From Streptomyces sp. JJ66 (GTDB lineage: Bacteria > Actinomycetota > Actinomycetes > Streptomycetales > Streptomycetaceae), in assembly GCF_019303495.1 (NCBI RefSeq), contig NZ_JAEVFI010000017.1, positions 1-64,000 of the forward strand: a stretch of DNA of 64,000 nucleotides, written 5' to 3'. The stretch's first letter is position 1; the number at the start of each line of letters is the position of its first letter. A program made the position numbers and the translations under genes. The notes under the pieces are model-generated. The model was not told the DNA's origin, searched no databases, and worked only from the letters and a program-made list of their open reading frames with translations. This document shows, one piece after another, positions 43,467-51,575 of the stretch.

Positions 43467-45155
43467 TCACAGCAGCGCCAGCTCGCGGCCCAGCTCGTCC
43501 AGGCCCAGCGAGCCCTGCGACAGCGCGGCCATGTGCCACGCCTTGGCGTCGAACGCCGCCCCCCGGGCCGCGCGCGCCGCCTCCCGCCCGGCCAGCCACA
43601 CCCGTTCGCCCAGCTTGTACCCGATGGCCTGGCCCGGCTTGCCCAGGTAACGCACCAGCTCGCTGTCCAGGTAGCCGCGCGGGAGCCCGCTGTGCCGGGC
43701 GAAGAACTCCCGCCCGAGCGCGGGCGTCCACCGCTCACCTGCCCCGAGCGGCGCGTGGCCGGGCACCCTCAGCTCCAGGTGCATGCCGATGTCGATGATC
43801 ACCCGGATCGCCCGCAGCATCTGCTCGTCCAGGTAGCCCAGGCGCCGCGCCGGGTCGGTGAGAAAGCCGAGTTCGTCCATCAGCCGCTCCGCGTACAGCG
43901 CCCACCCCTCGACGTTGGCGCTGACCAGGCCCAGGGTCGTCTGGTACCGCGACAGGCCGTCCGCCACGTGGGCCCACTGCGCGAGCTGGAGATGGTGCCC
44001 GGGCACGCCCTCGTGGTACCAGACCGAGACGAGTTCGTGCACGGGGAAGCGGGTCCGGCCGAGCGTGGGCAGCCAGGTGCGGCCGGGCCGGGTGAAGTCC
44101 AGCGACGGACCGGTGTAGTACGGGGCGGCGGCGGTGCCGGGCGGCGCGATCATCGACTCCACGCGGCGGACGCGTGCGGCCAGGTCGAAGTGCGTGCCGT
44201 CCAGCGCCAGGACGGCCTCGTCCATCAGCGCCTGCAGCCACGCACGCGTCGCCTCCACGCCGTCCACGGCGGGCCCGTGCACAGCCAGGTGCCCCAGCGC
44301 CTCCCACGGCGTGGCCGCCCCGGGGAGCACCTTCTTGGCCTCCGCGCGCATCTCGGCGTGCAGCCGGTGGAATTCCGCCCACCCGTAGGCATAGGCGTCC
44401 TCCAAGTCCAGGTCGGTGCCGTTCCAGTAGCGCGCCCCCCGCACATACCGCTCCCGTCCGACGACGTCGGCGCCGTCCTCGACACCGGGGCCGTACACCT
44501 CGCGCAGCCAGCCGCGCAACCGGTCCACGGCGGCGTCGGCGAGCCGGGCCGCGGCGGTGAGTTCGGCCCGCAGCGCGGCCGGGCCGTCGGCGGCGAAGAC
44601 ACTGAACCAGCCCCCGCCCGCGCTCCATTCGCCCAGCTGCGCCACCATCGCGGCCACCTGCCGCGGTCCGCCCGGCAGCCGCCGCTCCAGGCCCGCCGCC
44701 AGCGACGCGCGATATCCCTCCAGCGCCTCGGGTACCGCCCGCAGGCGCTGGGCGACGACGGCCCAGTCATCCGCGTCCGCCGTGGGCATCAGAGAGAAGG
44801 CCAGGCGCACCGTGTGCGCGGGTGACCCCAAGTTGGTGACGGCGCGCAGGTGTTCATGGGCTTCGTAGAGGGCCAGCTGGGCGTCCAGGCGTTCGCGCAG
44901 CAGGCCGGCACAGCGGCGCTCGGCCGGTGTGCCAGCGCCCGGCTGGCTCTCGGCCTGGGCGAGCCTGGCGAGCGTGGTGCGCTGGAGCGCGGCGATCGCC
45001 TCCCGTCCCTCCGGGGAGAAGTCGGGCAGCCTGCCGTGGCAGCTGTCGATGCCCAGCGACGTGCCCTGCACGGGGTCGAGTTCCACGTAGGCGTCCACGT
45101 AGGCGTCGGCGAGCTGGCGGGGGAGCGGCGCGGTCGGGCTCAGCGTTTCGGACAT
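43467..45155 (-). CDS. DUF885 metallopeptidase-like protein
   Basis: The 562-aa soluble protein has the DUF885 zinc motif VSVWYHEGVPGHHLQLAQW and the downstream Glu in ANVEGWALYAERLMDEL. Both resemble M32/M2-type helical peptidases. There is no signal peptide, so it is probably cytoplasmic. The substrate is unknown. The ATG at 45155 precedes the conserved start; the frame extends to 45191. It is convergent with sbcC. Confidence 0.85.
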   Translation of the reverse strand: MSETLSPTAPLPRQLADAYVDAYVELDPVQGTSLGIDSCHGRLPDFSPEGREAIAALQRTTLARLAQAESQPGAGTPAERRCAGLLRERLDAQLALYEAHEHLRAVTNLGSPAHTVRLAFSLMPTADADDWAVVAQRLRAVPEALEGYRASLAAGLERRLPGGPRQVAAMVAQLGEWSAGGGWFSVFAADGPAALRAELTAAARLADAAVDRLRGWLREVYGPGVEDGADVVGRERYVRGARYWNGTDLDLEDAYAYGWAEFHRLHAEMRAEAKKVLPGAATPWEALGHLAVHGPAVDGVEATRAWLQALMDEAVLALDGTHFDLAARVRRVESMIAPPGTAAAPYYTGPSLDFTRPGRTWLPTLGRTRFPVHELVSVWYHEGVPGHHLQLAQWAHVADGLSRYQTTLGLVSANVEGWALYAERLMDELGFLTDPARRLGYLDEQMLRAIRVIIDIGMHLELRVPGHAPLGAGERWTPALGREFFARHSGLPRGYLDSELVRYLGKPGQAIGYKLGERVWLAGREAARAARGAAFDAKAWHMAALSQGSLGLDELGRELALL

Positions 45156-45246
45156 GCCCCCATCCTGGCCTGCCGTTCGCCGTTCCGTCACCGCGACGCG
45201 GATGCCGGGTTCGTCCCCCTGAACCGGTCAACGGCCGGTGGCGCAC

Positions 45247-45732
45247 TCAGGGTTCGTCCGGCTCCGGCGGCAGCAGCGGCCCGCACGACCACTGCTGGAA
45301 GATCAGCCGGGTTTCCACCCGGGCCACCTCCCGCCGCGAGGTGAACTCGTCCAGCACCAGCCGCTGAAGGTCGGAAGGGCCGGTGACGGCCACGTGGATC
45401 AGGTAGTCGTCGGGGCCGGTGAGGTGGAACAGCGCCCGCGACTCCGGCAGAGCCCTGACCCGCTCCACGAACGGACCGATCAGCTCCCGGCGGTGCGGCC
45501 GCACCTGCACGAGCAGTAGCGCCTCCAGCGAGCGCCCGAGCCTGGCCGGGTCCAGCCGCAGCGCGTGGCCGAGGATGAGCCCGGTGCGGCGCATCCGCGC
45601 TACCCGGTCCAGGCAGGTGGACGGGGCGAGCCCCACCGCCTGGGCGAGGTCGCGGTAGGTGGTCCGGGCGTCGTTCTGCAGGAGCCGCAGAATCTCCAGA
45701 TCCACCGGATCGAGACGGACGGAATCGGACAT
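45247..45732 (-). CDS. Lrp/AsnC family regulator
   Basis: The N-terminal helix-turn-helix is typical (LDPVDLEILRLLQNDARTTY, RDLAQAVGLAPSTCLDRVAR). The RAM effector domain follows (LFHLTGPDDYLIHVAVTGPS). It is 161 aa. Lrp regulators respond to amino acids. Divergent placement 60 bp from a Cys/Met-metabolism PLP enzyme gene matches the MdeR-MdeA type of arrangement, so it probably regulates that gene. The ATG at 45732 has a -10-like TACGTT (45744-45739 on the minus strand) 6 nt upstream; an in-frame ATG at 45756 is an alternative. Confidence 0.9.
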   Translation of the reverse strand: MSDSVRLDPVDLEILRLLQNDARTTYRDLAQAVGLAPSTCLDRVARMRRTGLILGHALRLDPARLGRSLEALLLVQVRPHRRELIGPFVERVRALPESRALFHLTGPDDYLIHVAVTGPSDLQRLVLDEFTSRREVARVETRLIFQQWSCGPLLPPEPDEP

Positions 45733-45791
45733 CGGCCGAACGTAGCACGGCTCCATGCCGCTACGCCCCGGTAACTGTTCACTCTGCTCTC

Positions 45792-47030
45792 ATGGACACG
45801 ACATGTCACACCCCGGGTTTCCCCGACGGCCACGACCTCCCCGCCACCTCCGGGGCACTGGCCACCCGTGCCGTGCACGCCGGACGCGAGGACCTCGCAC
45901 CGCTCGGTCTGCACGCTCCTCCGCTGGATCTGTCCACCACCTACCCGAGCCCAGACAGCCGGGGTGAGGGAATGCGCCTGGACGAGTTCGCGGCCACCGG
46001 CGCCGAACTGGAGGGCCCGCCCGTCTACGGCCGCCTGGGCAACCCGACCGTCGCCCGCTTCGAGCGGGCGCTGGCCCGGCTGGAGGGCACCGGGGCGGCC
46101 GTCGCCTTCGCCAGCGGCATGGCCGCGCTCACCGCCGTGGTCCTGGCCCGGTCGGCGGCCGGAATGCGGCACGTGGTGGCGATCCGGCCGCTGTACGGCT
46201 GCAGCGACCACCTGCTGAACAGCGGCCTGCTGGGCACCGAGGTCACCTGGACAGACCCCGGCGGCGTCGCCGCGGCCATCCGCCCGGACACCGCGCTGGT
46301 CGCCGTGGAGACCCCGGCCAACCCCACGCTGCGCGAGGTGGACCTGCGGGCGGTCGCCGACGCCTGCGGCGAGGTGCCGCTGCTGGTCGATAACACCTTC
46401 GCCACCCCCGTTTTGCAGCGCCCGGCCGAGCACGGTGCCCGGCTGGTACTGCACAGCGCGACGAAGTACCTGGGCGGCCACGGCGACGTGCTCGGCGGCG
46501 TCGTCGCCTGTGACGAGCAGTTCGCCCGCGACCTGCGGCGCGTCCGGTTCGCCACCGGCGGCGTCCTGCACCCGCTGGCCGGATACCTGCTGCTGCGCGG
46601 ACTGGCCACGCTGCCGGTGCGGGTGCGCGCGCAGTCGGCGACCGCGGCGGAACTGGCGCGCCGCCTGGCCGCCGACCCCCGCGTCGAGCGCGTGCACTAC
46701 CCGGGCCTGGGCGGGGCGATGGTGGCCTTCGAGGTCACGGGTGACCCGCATGAGGTGATCGCCTCAGTCCAGCTGATCACCCCGGCGGTCAGCCTCGGCA
46801 GCGTGGACACCCTCATCCAGCACCCCGGCTCGATCAGCCACCGGATCGTGGGGGAGGAAGACCGCGCCGCCGGAGGCATCAGCGAGAGGCTGCTGCGCAT
46901 GTCCGTCGGCCTGGAGGACGTCGAGGACCTGTGGCAGGACCTGGACGCCGCCCTCAGCGGTGTTCGCTCCCGGCCGGCGACGCCGGAAACGGCGAGGACG
47001 CTGACGGCACCGGAACCAGCGGCGCACTGA
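45792..47030 (+). CDS. Cys/Met metabolism PLP enzyme (methionine gamma-lyase-like)
   Basis: The trans-sulfuration enzyme family pattern is complete: [33 protein letters not shown], the Asp in [15 protein letters not shown], and the PLP lysine in [17 protein letters not shown]. The Tyr-Gly-Arg of [10 protein letters not shown] binds PLP phosphate. The 412-aa protein could be cystathionine gamma-synthase, cystathionine gamma-lyase or methionine gamma-lyase. The divergent Lrp regulator favours the last, but the sequence alone does not settle it. The 3' end overlaps the convergent GNAT gene by 77 bp. Confidence 0.88.
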   Translation: MDTTCHTPGFPDGHDLPATSGALATRAVHAGREDLAPLGLHAPPLDLSTTYPSPDSRGEGMRLDEFAATGAELEGPPVYGRLGNPTVARFERALARLEGTGAAVAFASGMAALTAVVLARSAAGMRHVVAIRPLYGCSDHLLNSGLLGTEVTWTDPGGVAAAIRPDTALVAVETPANPTLREVDLRAVADACGEVPLLVDNTFATPVLQRPAEHGARLVLHSATKYLGGHGDVLGGVVACDEQFARDLRRVRFATGGVLHPLAGYLLLRGLATLPVRVRAQSATAAELARRLAADPRVERVHYPGLGGAMVAFEVTGDPHEVIASVQLITPAVSLGSVDTLIQHPGSISHRIVGEEDRAAGGISERLLRMSVGLEDVEDLWQDLDAALSGVRSRPATPETARTLTAPEPAAH

Positions 47031-48225
47031 GCACCATCGTGCCCTCCTCGATCTGGTAGTCCAGCGGCAGGCCGAGGCCGCGCATGGTGGCCACCATGCC
47101 GGTGTTCGCGGCCCGGGTGACGGCGTAGACGCTCTCGCACCGCGCCTCGACCGCCAGATCCACCAGCCGTCGCAGCAGCTCCGCGCCGATGCCGCGCCGC
47201 TGCCAGGCGTCCTCCACCAGCAGCGCCACCTCGGTCTCGTCGCCGTCCCACAGCAGGTGACCGAGCGCCACCAGGCGGCCGGACGCGGTGTGCACGGCCA
47301 GCGTCCGGCCGTAGCGCGGGGACAGCAGGTGGGCGAGGTAGCGGTCGGCGTCCTGCACGGGGCCGTGGTAGCGCGAGGCGAGGGTCCCCGCCGAGCACCG
47401 GGCGTGCATGGCCAGGGCGGCGTCCAGGTCACCCGGCTCGGCCCGGCGGATGGTGATGGCGTTGCCCTCGGGCAGGGTGAGCACGTCCCGGCGGCGGGGC
47501 ACCCGCTGGCCGAGCCCTGCGTCCAGCGCCACGAGCGCCCGGGCGCGGGCGAACTCCGTCGGAGTGAAGGGCAGCTGCGGCCGTTCCACCACGATCGTTC
47601 CCCCGGCCGGGTCGGGCAGCCGCAGCACGGTGTCCTCCAGCACCCCGCCGGGTGGTACCTGCTGCTGTGACGGCGTGCCGTGCAGCGAGACAGCGGGCCG
47701 GGAACGGATGGTGCACCGCCCCAGCAGCTCCCGCAGCGCCAGCGGCAGTTCCGCGCTGTCCAGGGCGGTGCGGGTGGCGAGCGCCAGGGTTCGGGTGGGG
47801 GCATCGACCAGGTCGTGGGCGTCCGCGCGTTCCACCCAGGTCTCGCGTCCCCCGCCTGATACGGCTAGCGCGGTGAGCTGCTGGGCCTGGATCCCGTCGG
47901 GGGCACGCAGCAGGAACTCGTCCACCGTCGCCGCGCCGAGCGGATGCGTCTGCAGGGCGAGGATGTCGATCCGCTGGCGTGCCATCGAGGTGCACAGGGC
48001 GGCCAGCGCGCCCGGCCGCTCGGCAACGGTCGTCCGCAACCGCCACAGCGCCGTGGCCGGTCCGTCCACACGCCGTGCGGCGGCCTCCCGCGCTGTGCCG
48101 GTGCCGGTATCGAGCCCGGTGTCCCCGGGCGGTGTGCCCCGCCTTCGCCGCCGGGCCCACCACAGGCGGCAGCGGCGCAGCGCCGTGGCGGGCGAGACGG
48201 GCGGGCGGTTCGGGAATGCGGTCAT
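46954..48225 (-). CDS. ACT-like plus GNAT acetyltransferase fusion
   Basis: After about 65 basic residues comes an ACT-like fold (TTVAERPGALAALCTSMARQ, RIDILALQTHPL), the pattern of amino-acid-binding regulatory domains. A middle segment is not recognised. The C-terminal GNAT domain (about residues 260-400) has ITIRRAEPGDLDAALAMHAR, VALLVEDAWQRRGIGAELLR (acetyl-CoA loop) and CESVYAVTRAANTGMVATM. It may be an amino-acid-responsive acetyltransferase of proteins or small molecules, by analogy with ACT-GNAT fusions. The ATG at 48225 has GGGTGGGGG upstream. It is 423 aa. Confidence 0.8.
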   Translation of the reverse strand: MTAFPNRPPVSPATALRRCRLWWARRRRRGTPPGDTGLDTGTGTAREAAARRVDGPATALWRLRTTVAERPGALAALCTSMARQRIDILALQTHPLGAATVDEFLLRAPDGIQAQQLTALAVSGGGRETWVERADAHDLVDAPTRTLALATRTALDSAELPLALRELLGRCTIRSRPAVSLHGTPSQQQVPPGGVLEDTVLRLPDPAGGTIVVERPQLPFTPTEFARARALVALDAGLGQRVPRRRDVLTLPEGNAITIRRAEPGDLDAALAMHARCSAGTLASRYHGPVQDADRYLAHLLSPRYGRTLAVHTASGRLVALGHLLWDGDETEVALLVEDAWQRRGIGAELLRRLVDLAVEARCESVYAVTRAANTGMVATMRGLGLPLDYQIEEGTMVLSAPLVPVPSASSPFPASPAGSEHR

Positions 48226-48986
48226 CCCCCCACCCTGAGCCACCGGTGTTGCGGCGCCACGAACGGTTCGTGACCGGTGAGTTAAGTGACGATCAGATGA
48301 TTTAGAAGTCATTTCTGCCATTTCAGCCATCCAGCGCGGTCAGTGCGGAGGGTTGCGCGTCCCGCGGGGCGATCGGCCCAGCGGCGGCCGCGTCAACGAG
48401 CCCGGTCCTCGCGGGATTCCAGTCGGTGGTGAGGAAGCGCGCGCCCTCCGGTCGTGGGCCGACGCGGTGGGAGGCGTGGTCAACGCCCCACTGCCCGCAG
48501 CCCGTTGCCGAATCGTAATGCGTGCGCCCCGGCCGGGGAACCGGGCGCGGGGCATCTCGGCCGGAGGCCCGGCACCGCGTGCGGCTTGATCCCGTCGCGT
48601 GTCGCTCCCGGCGCACATCACCCGCCGCCCTGTCCCACACCACCCCGGCTGCCGCCGCAGCCCGGCGCGCGTATCGGCGGATACGCCCACCCGGGCGGAC
48701 GGCGGTGCGAACGTCCAGGTCACGGGCGCGTCGCTCGGTGGCCGACACGGTGCCTGATCACCCGTCCGCCCCGCGATGGGGTACCTCGTCCGGGGGCGTC
48801 ACCCCGCCACCCGGCCCACCCGGGTGACGGCCGGAGTGCCGCACCTGACCGCTCGTTGCTGCTTTCGGGTGAATATCGCCCCATAAACCAGGCCGTAACC
48901 GGGTGGACGGCGAAGCACCCACGATCCTCGGCTGTGAACCAAGTGGCTCATCCGCAGCCGCCCCACCAATCTGAAGGAGAACCACC
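48226..48986. other. long intergenic region upstream of the chaplin gene
   Basis: These 761 bp lack a supported gene. Short frames on both strands have no recognisable protein. The left end (48290-48330) is AT-rich, with ATGATTTAGAAGTCAT (48297-48312) forming ATGA-N8-TCAT. The right end holds the chaplin promoter; a CGTAAC at 48894-48899 matches a proposed BldN sigma -35, but no matching -10 follows. The size suits a developmentally regulated gene. Confidence 0.45.
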
Positions 48987-49301
48987 ATGCGTCGCATGGC
49001 GAAGTCCGCGGTGATGCTCGCGGCAACCTCCGGCCTCGTTTTCGCCGGTGCCACCAGCGCGACGGCCGACGCCGACGCCGACGGTGCCGCGGTCGGCTCG
49101 CCGGGCGTGCTCTCCGGCAACGTCGTCCAGGTGCCGATCAACGTGCCGATCAACATCTGCGGCAACACGGTGAACGTCATCGGGCTGCTGAACCCGGCCG
49201 CGGGCAATGTCTGCATCAACGGCGACTTTGAAAAGCACGACAAGCACCACAAGCACGGCAAGCACCACAAGCACGACGACTACGGCCACCACGGCTGGTG
49301 A
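48987..49301 (+). CDS. short chaplin with His/Lys-rich tail
   Basis: The 104-aa protein has a Sec signal peptide (MRRMAKSAVMLAATSGLVFA, cut after about residue 28). One chaplin domain follows: GSPGVLSGNVVQVPINVPIN then ICGNTVNVIGLLNPAAGNVC. Its two conserved cysteines form the chaplin disulfide. Chaplins are amyloid-forming surface proteins that coat aerial hyphae. The last 26 residues, GDFEKHDKHHKHGKHHKHDD and YGHHGW, are an unusual His/Lys-rich tail that could bind metal or wall polymers. There is no sorting signal, so it is a short, secreted chaplin. AAGGAGA is 7 nt before the ATG. Confidence 0.95.
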   Translation: MRRMAKSAVMLAATSGLVFAGATSATADADADGAAVGSPGVLSGNVVQVPINVPINICGNTVNVIGLLNPAAGNVCINGDFEKHDKHHKHGKHHKHDDYGHHGW

Positions 49302-49359
49302 TCGCCGGAGGTACGGGGGGCCGGACGCCTGACCGGGCGGCCTGACCGCCCGTCTCCGT

Positions 49360-49396
49360 GACCGTGGGCCCCCGCCGACCGGTGGGGCCCACGGTC
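49360..49396. terminator. terminator after the chaplin gene
   Basis: A perfect 13-bp inverted repeat (49360-49372 with 49384-49396) has an 11-nt loop. It lies between convergent genes and may serve both. Confidence 0.75.
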
Positions 49397-49428
49397 GCTC
49401 CCGGCACCGGCCGGGCAGCGAAAACCGG

Positions 49429-50256
49429 TCAGCGCGCGGTCTCCGAGATAACACGGACCACCTGGGCCGGATCGTCGTTCATCGGCACGTGGCCACAGCC
49501 GCGCAGCCGTACCAGCCGGGCGCCGGGAATCGTCCGCTTGGCGCGCAGGCCCTGCCGGGGCAGCAGCAGGCGGTCCCGGTCGCCCCAGGCGATGGTTACC
49601 GGCACGCTGGTCACATCGTCCCGGAACGCCGCGGCCCGGCCCGCTGCCAGGGTGCGTGCGAAGCCCGGAGCGGCGCGCAGCGCCCGCAGCTCCGCTTCCA
49701 CCGCTGACGGGGCTCGCAGGGAGGGCTTGGCGTAGATCGTGCCGGTGAGCGCGAAGCGTCCCGCAGCCGTCCGTGCCAGGCGGGTGACCAGTGCCTCGGG
49801 CAGCCCCCGGGCGCCCAGCCGCATGCCGCGCAGCACCGTGAAGGCGTACCTCCGCTCGGGCTCGTTCCAGAACCCGCCCGGGGACAGTGCCGTCACCGAG
49901 CGGGCGTGCCCGGCCCGGCCCATCCCGAGTGCCAGCATTCCGCCCAGCGAGTTCCCCGCGACGTGCGGGCGGACCGTACCCAGTGCCGTGCAGGCCCGCG
50001 CCAGCACCTCCACCACGGAGGGCACATCGTGGGCGTGGTCCGGCGGCAGCGGCGTGGACTGCCCGAAGCCGGGCAGATCGAGCTCGATGACGTCGTAGGA
50101 GGCTGCTAGCGCGTCGGAGACCGGTTCCCACGCCTGCAGGTGATGGCCGATGCCGTGCAGCAGCAGAAGCGGTTCACCCGTTCCCCGGCGGCGGTAGCAC
50201 AGGTGGACGTCCGACGCCCCGGCGGGCACCGTCAGAACGGACAGCGTCTTCGCCAT
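49429..50256 (-). CDS. alpha/beta-fold hydrolase
   Basis: The 275-aa protein has a catalytic triad: Ser in HVAGNSLGGMLALGMG, Asp in IAWGDRDRLLLP, and His in RGCGHVPMNDDP. The oxyanion region is LLLLHGIGHHLQAWEPVSDA. Esterase, lipase or C-C hydrolase activities are all possible. There is no signal peptide. GAGGAG precedes the ATG at 50256. A truncated SDR lies upstream on the same strand. Confidence 0.88.
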   Translation of the reverse strand: MAKTLSVLTVPAGASDVHLCYRRRGTGEPLLLLHGIGHHLQAWEPVSDALAASYDVIELDLPGFGQSTPLPPDHAHDVPSVVEVLARACTALGTVRPHVAGNSLGGMLALGMGRAGHARSVTALSPGGFWNEPERRYAFTVLRGMRLGARGLPEALVTRLARTAAGRFALTGTIYAKPSLRAPSAVEAELRALRAAPGFARTLAAGRAAAFRDDVTSVPVTIAWGDRDRLLLPRQGLRAKRTIPGARLVRLRGCGHVPMNDDPAQVVRVISETAR

Positions 50257-50283
50257 GGGAACTCCTCGTCGTGCGCGCGCCCT

Positions 50284-50571
50284 TCACGGGCCGCCGGGCC
50301 GGCTACTTGCTGGACACTTTGTCAGCAAGTTCGCCCCGGGGGAAGGCCCGGACACCGCGGGGTGCGATCCGCTGCCCCCACACCACGCCGCACCGGTTGC
50401 GGCCCATGTCCGGCCGTCGGCCGCACGCACGGCGGCTGCCGACCGTTCGACCGCCTCGGCGTCCTGTCGGAACCCCACAGCCACGTCGTGCCCCGAGGCG
50501 GCCAGCCGCACGGCCACCGCCGCTCCGATGCCCCGGCTTCCTCCCGTCACCACAGTGATCTGCCGCTCCAC
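50284..50571 (-). pseudogene. truncated SDR dehydrogenase remnant
   Basis: The frame from the GTG at 50571 starts as a classical SDR: VERQITVVTGGSRGIGAAVA, then VRLAASGHDVAVGFRQDAEA and VERSAAAVRAADGRTW. After about 58 residues homology stops and the frame continues as low-complexity Gly/Ser/Pro sequence to 50284. The catalytic Ser-Tyr-Lys half is missing. Only the Rossmann N-terminus of a dehydrogenase survives, so this is a deletion remnant. It sits just upstream of the hydrolase gene, on the same strand. Confidence 0.7.
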
Positions 50572-50655
50572 AGCCCCCTCTTCCGTCCGTCCCGTGCCGT
50601 CCGGCCCTGTGGTCGCCGACGCTATCCCATTCAACCCCAGGCAGGCCCGGTCGAT

Positions 50656-50689
50656 TGGTCTTGACCAGAGGGTCATGCGGTTCTAGGGT
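50656..50689 (+). promoter_or_regulatory. GntR promoter with a dre-like operator over the -35
   Basis: TTGACC (50661-50666) and TAGGGT (50684-50689) are separated by 17 nt, a good housekeeping promoter. The -35 is inside the palindrome TGGTCTTGACCA (50656-50667). This differs at one base from TGGTCTAGACCA, the core of the dre site bound by the GntR/HutC regulator DasR. A GntR protein bound here would block the promoter. The same site also lies just upstream of the divergent SDR remnant. Confidence 0.7.
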
Positions 50690-50763
50690 CACAAGCCATA
50701 CGCAACAAGATTTAAAAAAGATCGCAGTATTACAGCCAGCGCGAGGCGATTGCGGAGGACAGG

Positions 50764-51495
50764 GTGGGGACCACACGGGCGGAGCCGGTGCCGGAGCCGA
50801 AGTACTGGCACGTGAAGACAGTGCTGTCCGAGGCGCTGGAATCGGAGTTCGCGGTAGGCCAGGTCCTGCCGAACGAGCGCGATCTCGCGGCTCGCTACGG
50901 CGTGGCCCGGGCCACGCTGCGTCAGGCACTCGAACAGCTGGAGCTGGAAGGCCGGTTGCAGCGCCGCCGTGGTGTGGGCACCACGGTAGCCCCGCCGCGC
51001 ATGGGCGTGGAGGTGACACCGGGCCCGGACGGCTGGCCGGGTCTGGCCGGTGACGCCTGGCACGTCGAGGACTGCGCGTGGCAGACCGCACCCGCAGCGG
51101 TCAGCCGGCTGCTGGAGGCTCAGGAGAGCGCGTCCGTCCACGTGTTGCGGCGGGTGCGGACCGAAAGCGGCCAGCCGGTGGCCACCGAGGTGCTCTACGT
51201 GCCCGGTTCGGTGACCGGTGAGGTCCCCGCCACCGGAGCCGCCCGCGGGCACGCCGTCCTGCGCGCCCTGCACCGGGGGAAACCGCAGGCGCAGGAGCGC
51301 TCGGTGGAGCTGGGCTCGGTGCCCGCGGACGACGCCCGCCGCCTGGACCGGCTGCCCGGTGCCCCCGTCCTCGTCGTCACCACGCGGTACCTGTCGGACG
51401 CCCGCACCGTGGCCGTCGCCGTCGCCACCTACCGGGCGGACACCTGTCGCCTGACCTTCGGCGACCGGGGCCCGGTGGACCTGCTCGCGAGCTGA
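50764..51495 (+). CDS. GntR/HutC-family regulator
   Basis: The N-terminal winged helix has VGQVLPNERDLAARYGVARA and TLRQALEQLELEGRLQRRRG. A UTRA-type ligand domain follows (SVHVLRRVRTESGQPVATEV, LYVPGSVTGEV). It is 243 aa and is of the same subfamily as DasR, but is not DasR itself. Ligands are typically phosphosugars. GGAGGA is 4 nt before the GTG. The dre-like palindrome in its promoter suggests autoregulation or control by DasR. It is convergent with a ROK-family gene, which often reads sugars too. Confidence 0.9.
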   Translation: MGTTRAEPVPEPKYWHVKTVLSEALESEFAVGQVLPNERDLAARYGVARATLRQALEQLELEGRLQRRRGVGTTVAPPRMGVEVTPGPDGWPGLAGDAWHVEDCAWQTAPAAVSRLLEAQESASVHVLRRVRTESGQPVATEVLYVPGSVTGEVPATGAARGHAVLRALHRGKPQAQERSVELGSVPADDARRLDRLPGAPVLVVTTRYLSDARTVAVAVATYRADTCRLTFGDRGPVDLLAS

Positions 51496-51575
51496 GTCCG
51501 CACGCGCTCACCGCTGAACGGCGCTCACTTGGTGCCGTCCGGTGCCGTCATCAGGCCCGGCCCGTGGCACCGGGT

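Noticed and set aside
48894..48899. CGTAAC upstream of the chaplin gene as a BldN sigma -35.
   Set aside because: The expected -10 about 16 nt downstream is absent, so only the hexamer matches.
49231..49289. The tandem AAGCACCACAAGCAC-like units in the chaplin gene as a repeat array or CRISPR.
   Set aside because: They are in-frame His/Lys codons of a single gene, too short and irregular for CRISPR.
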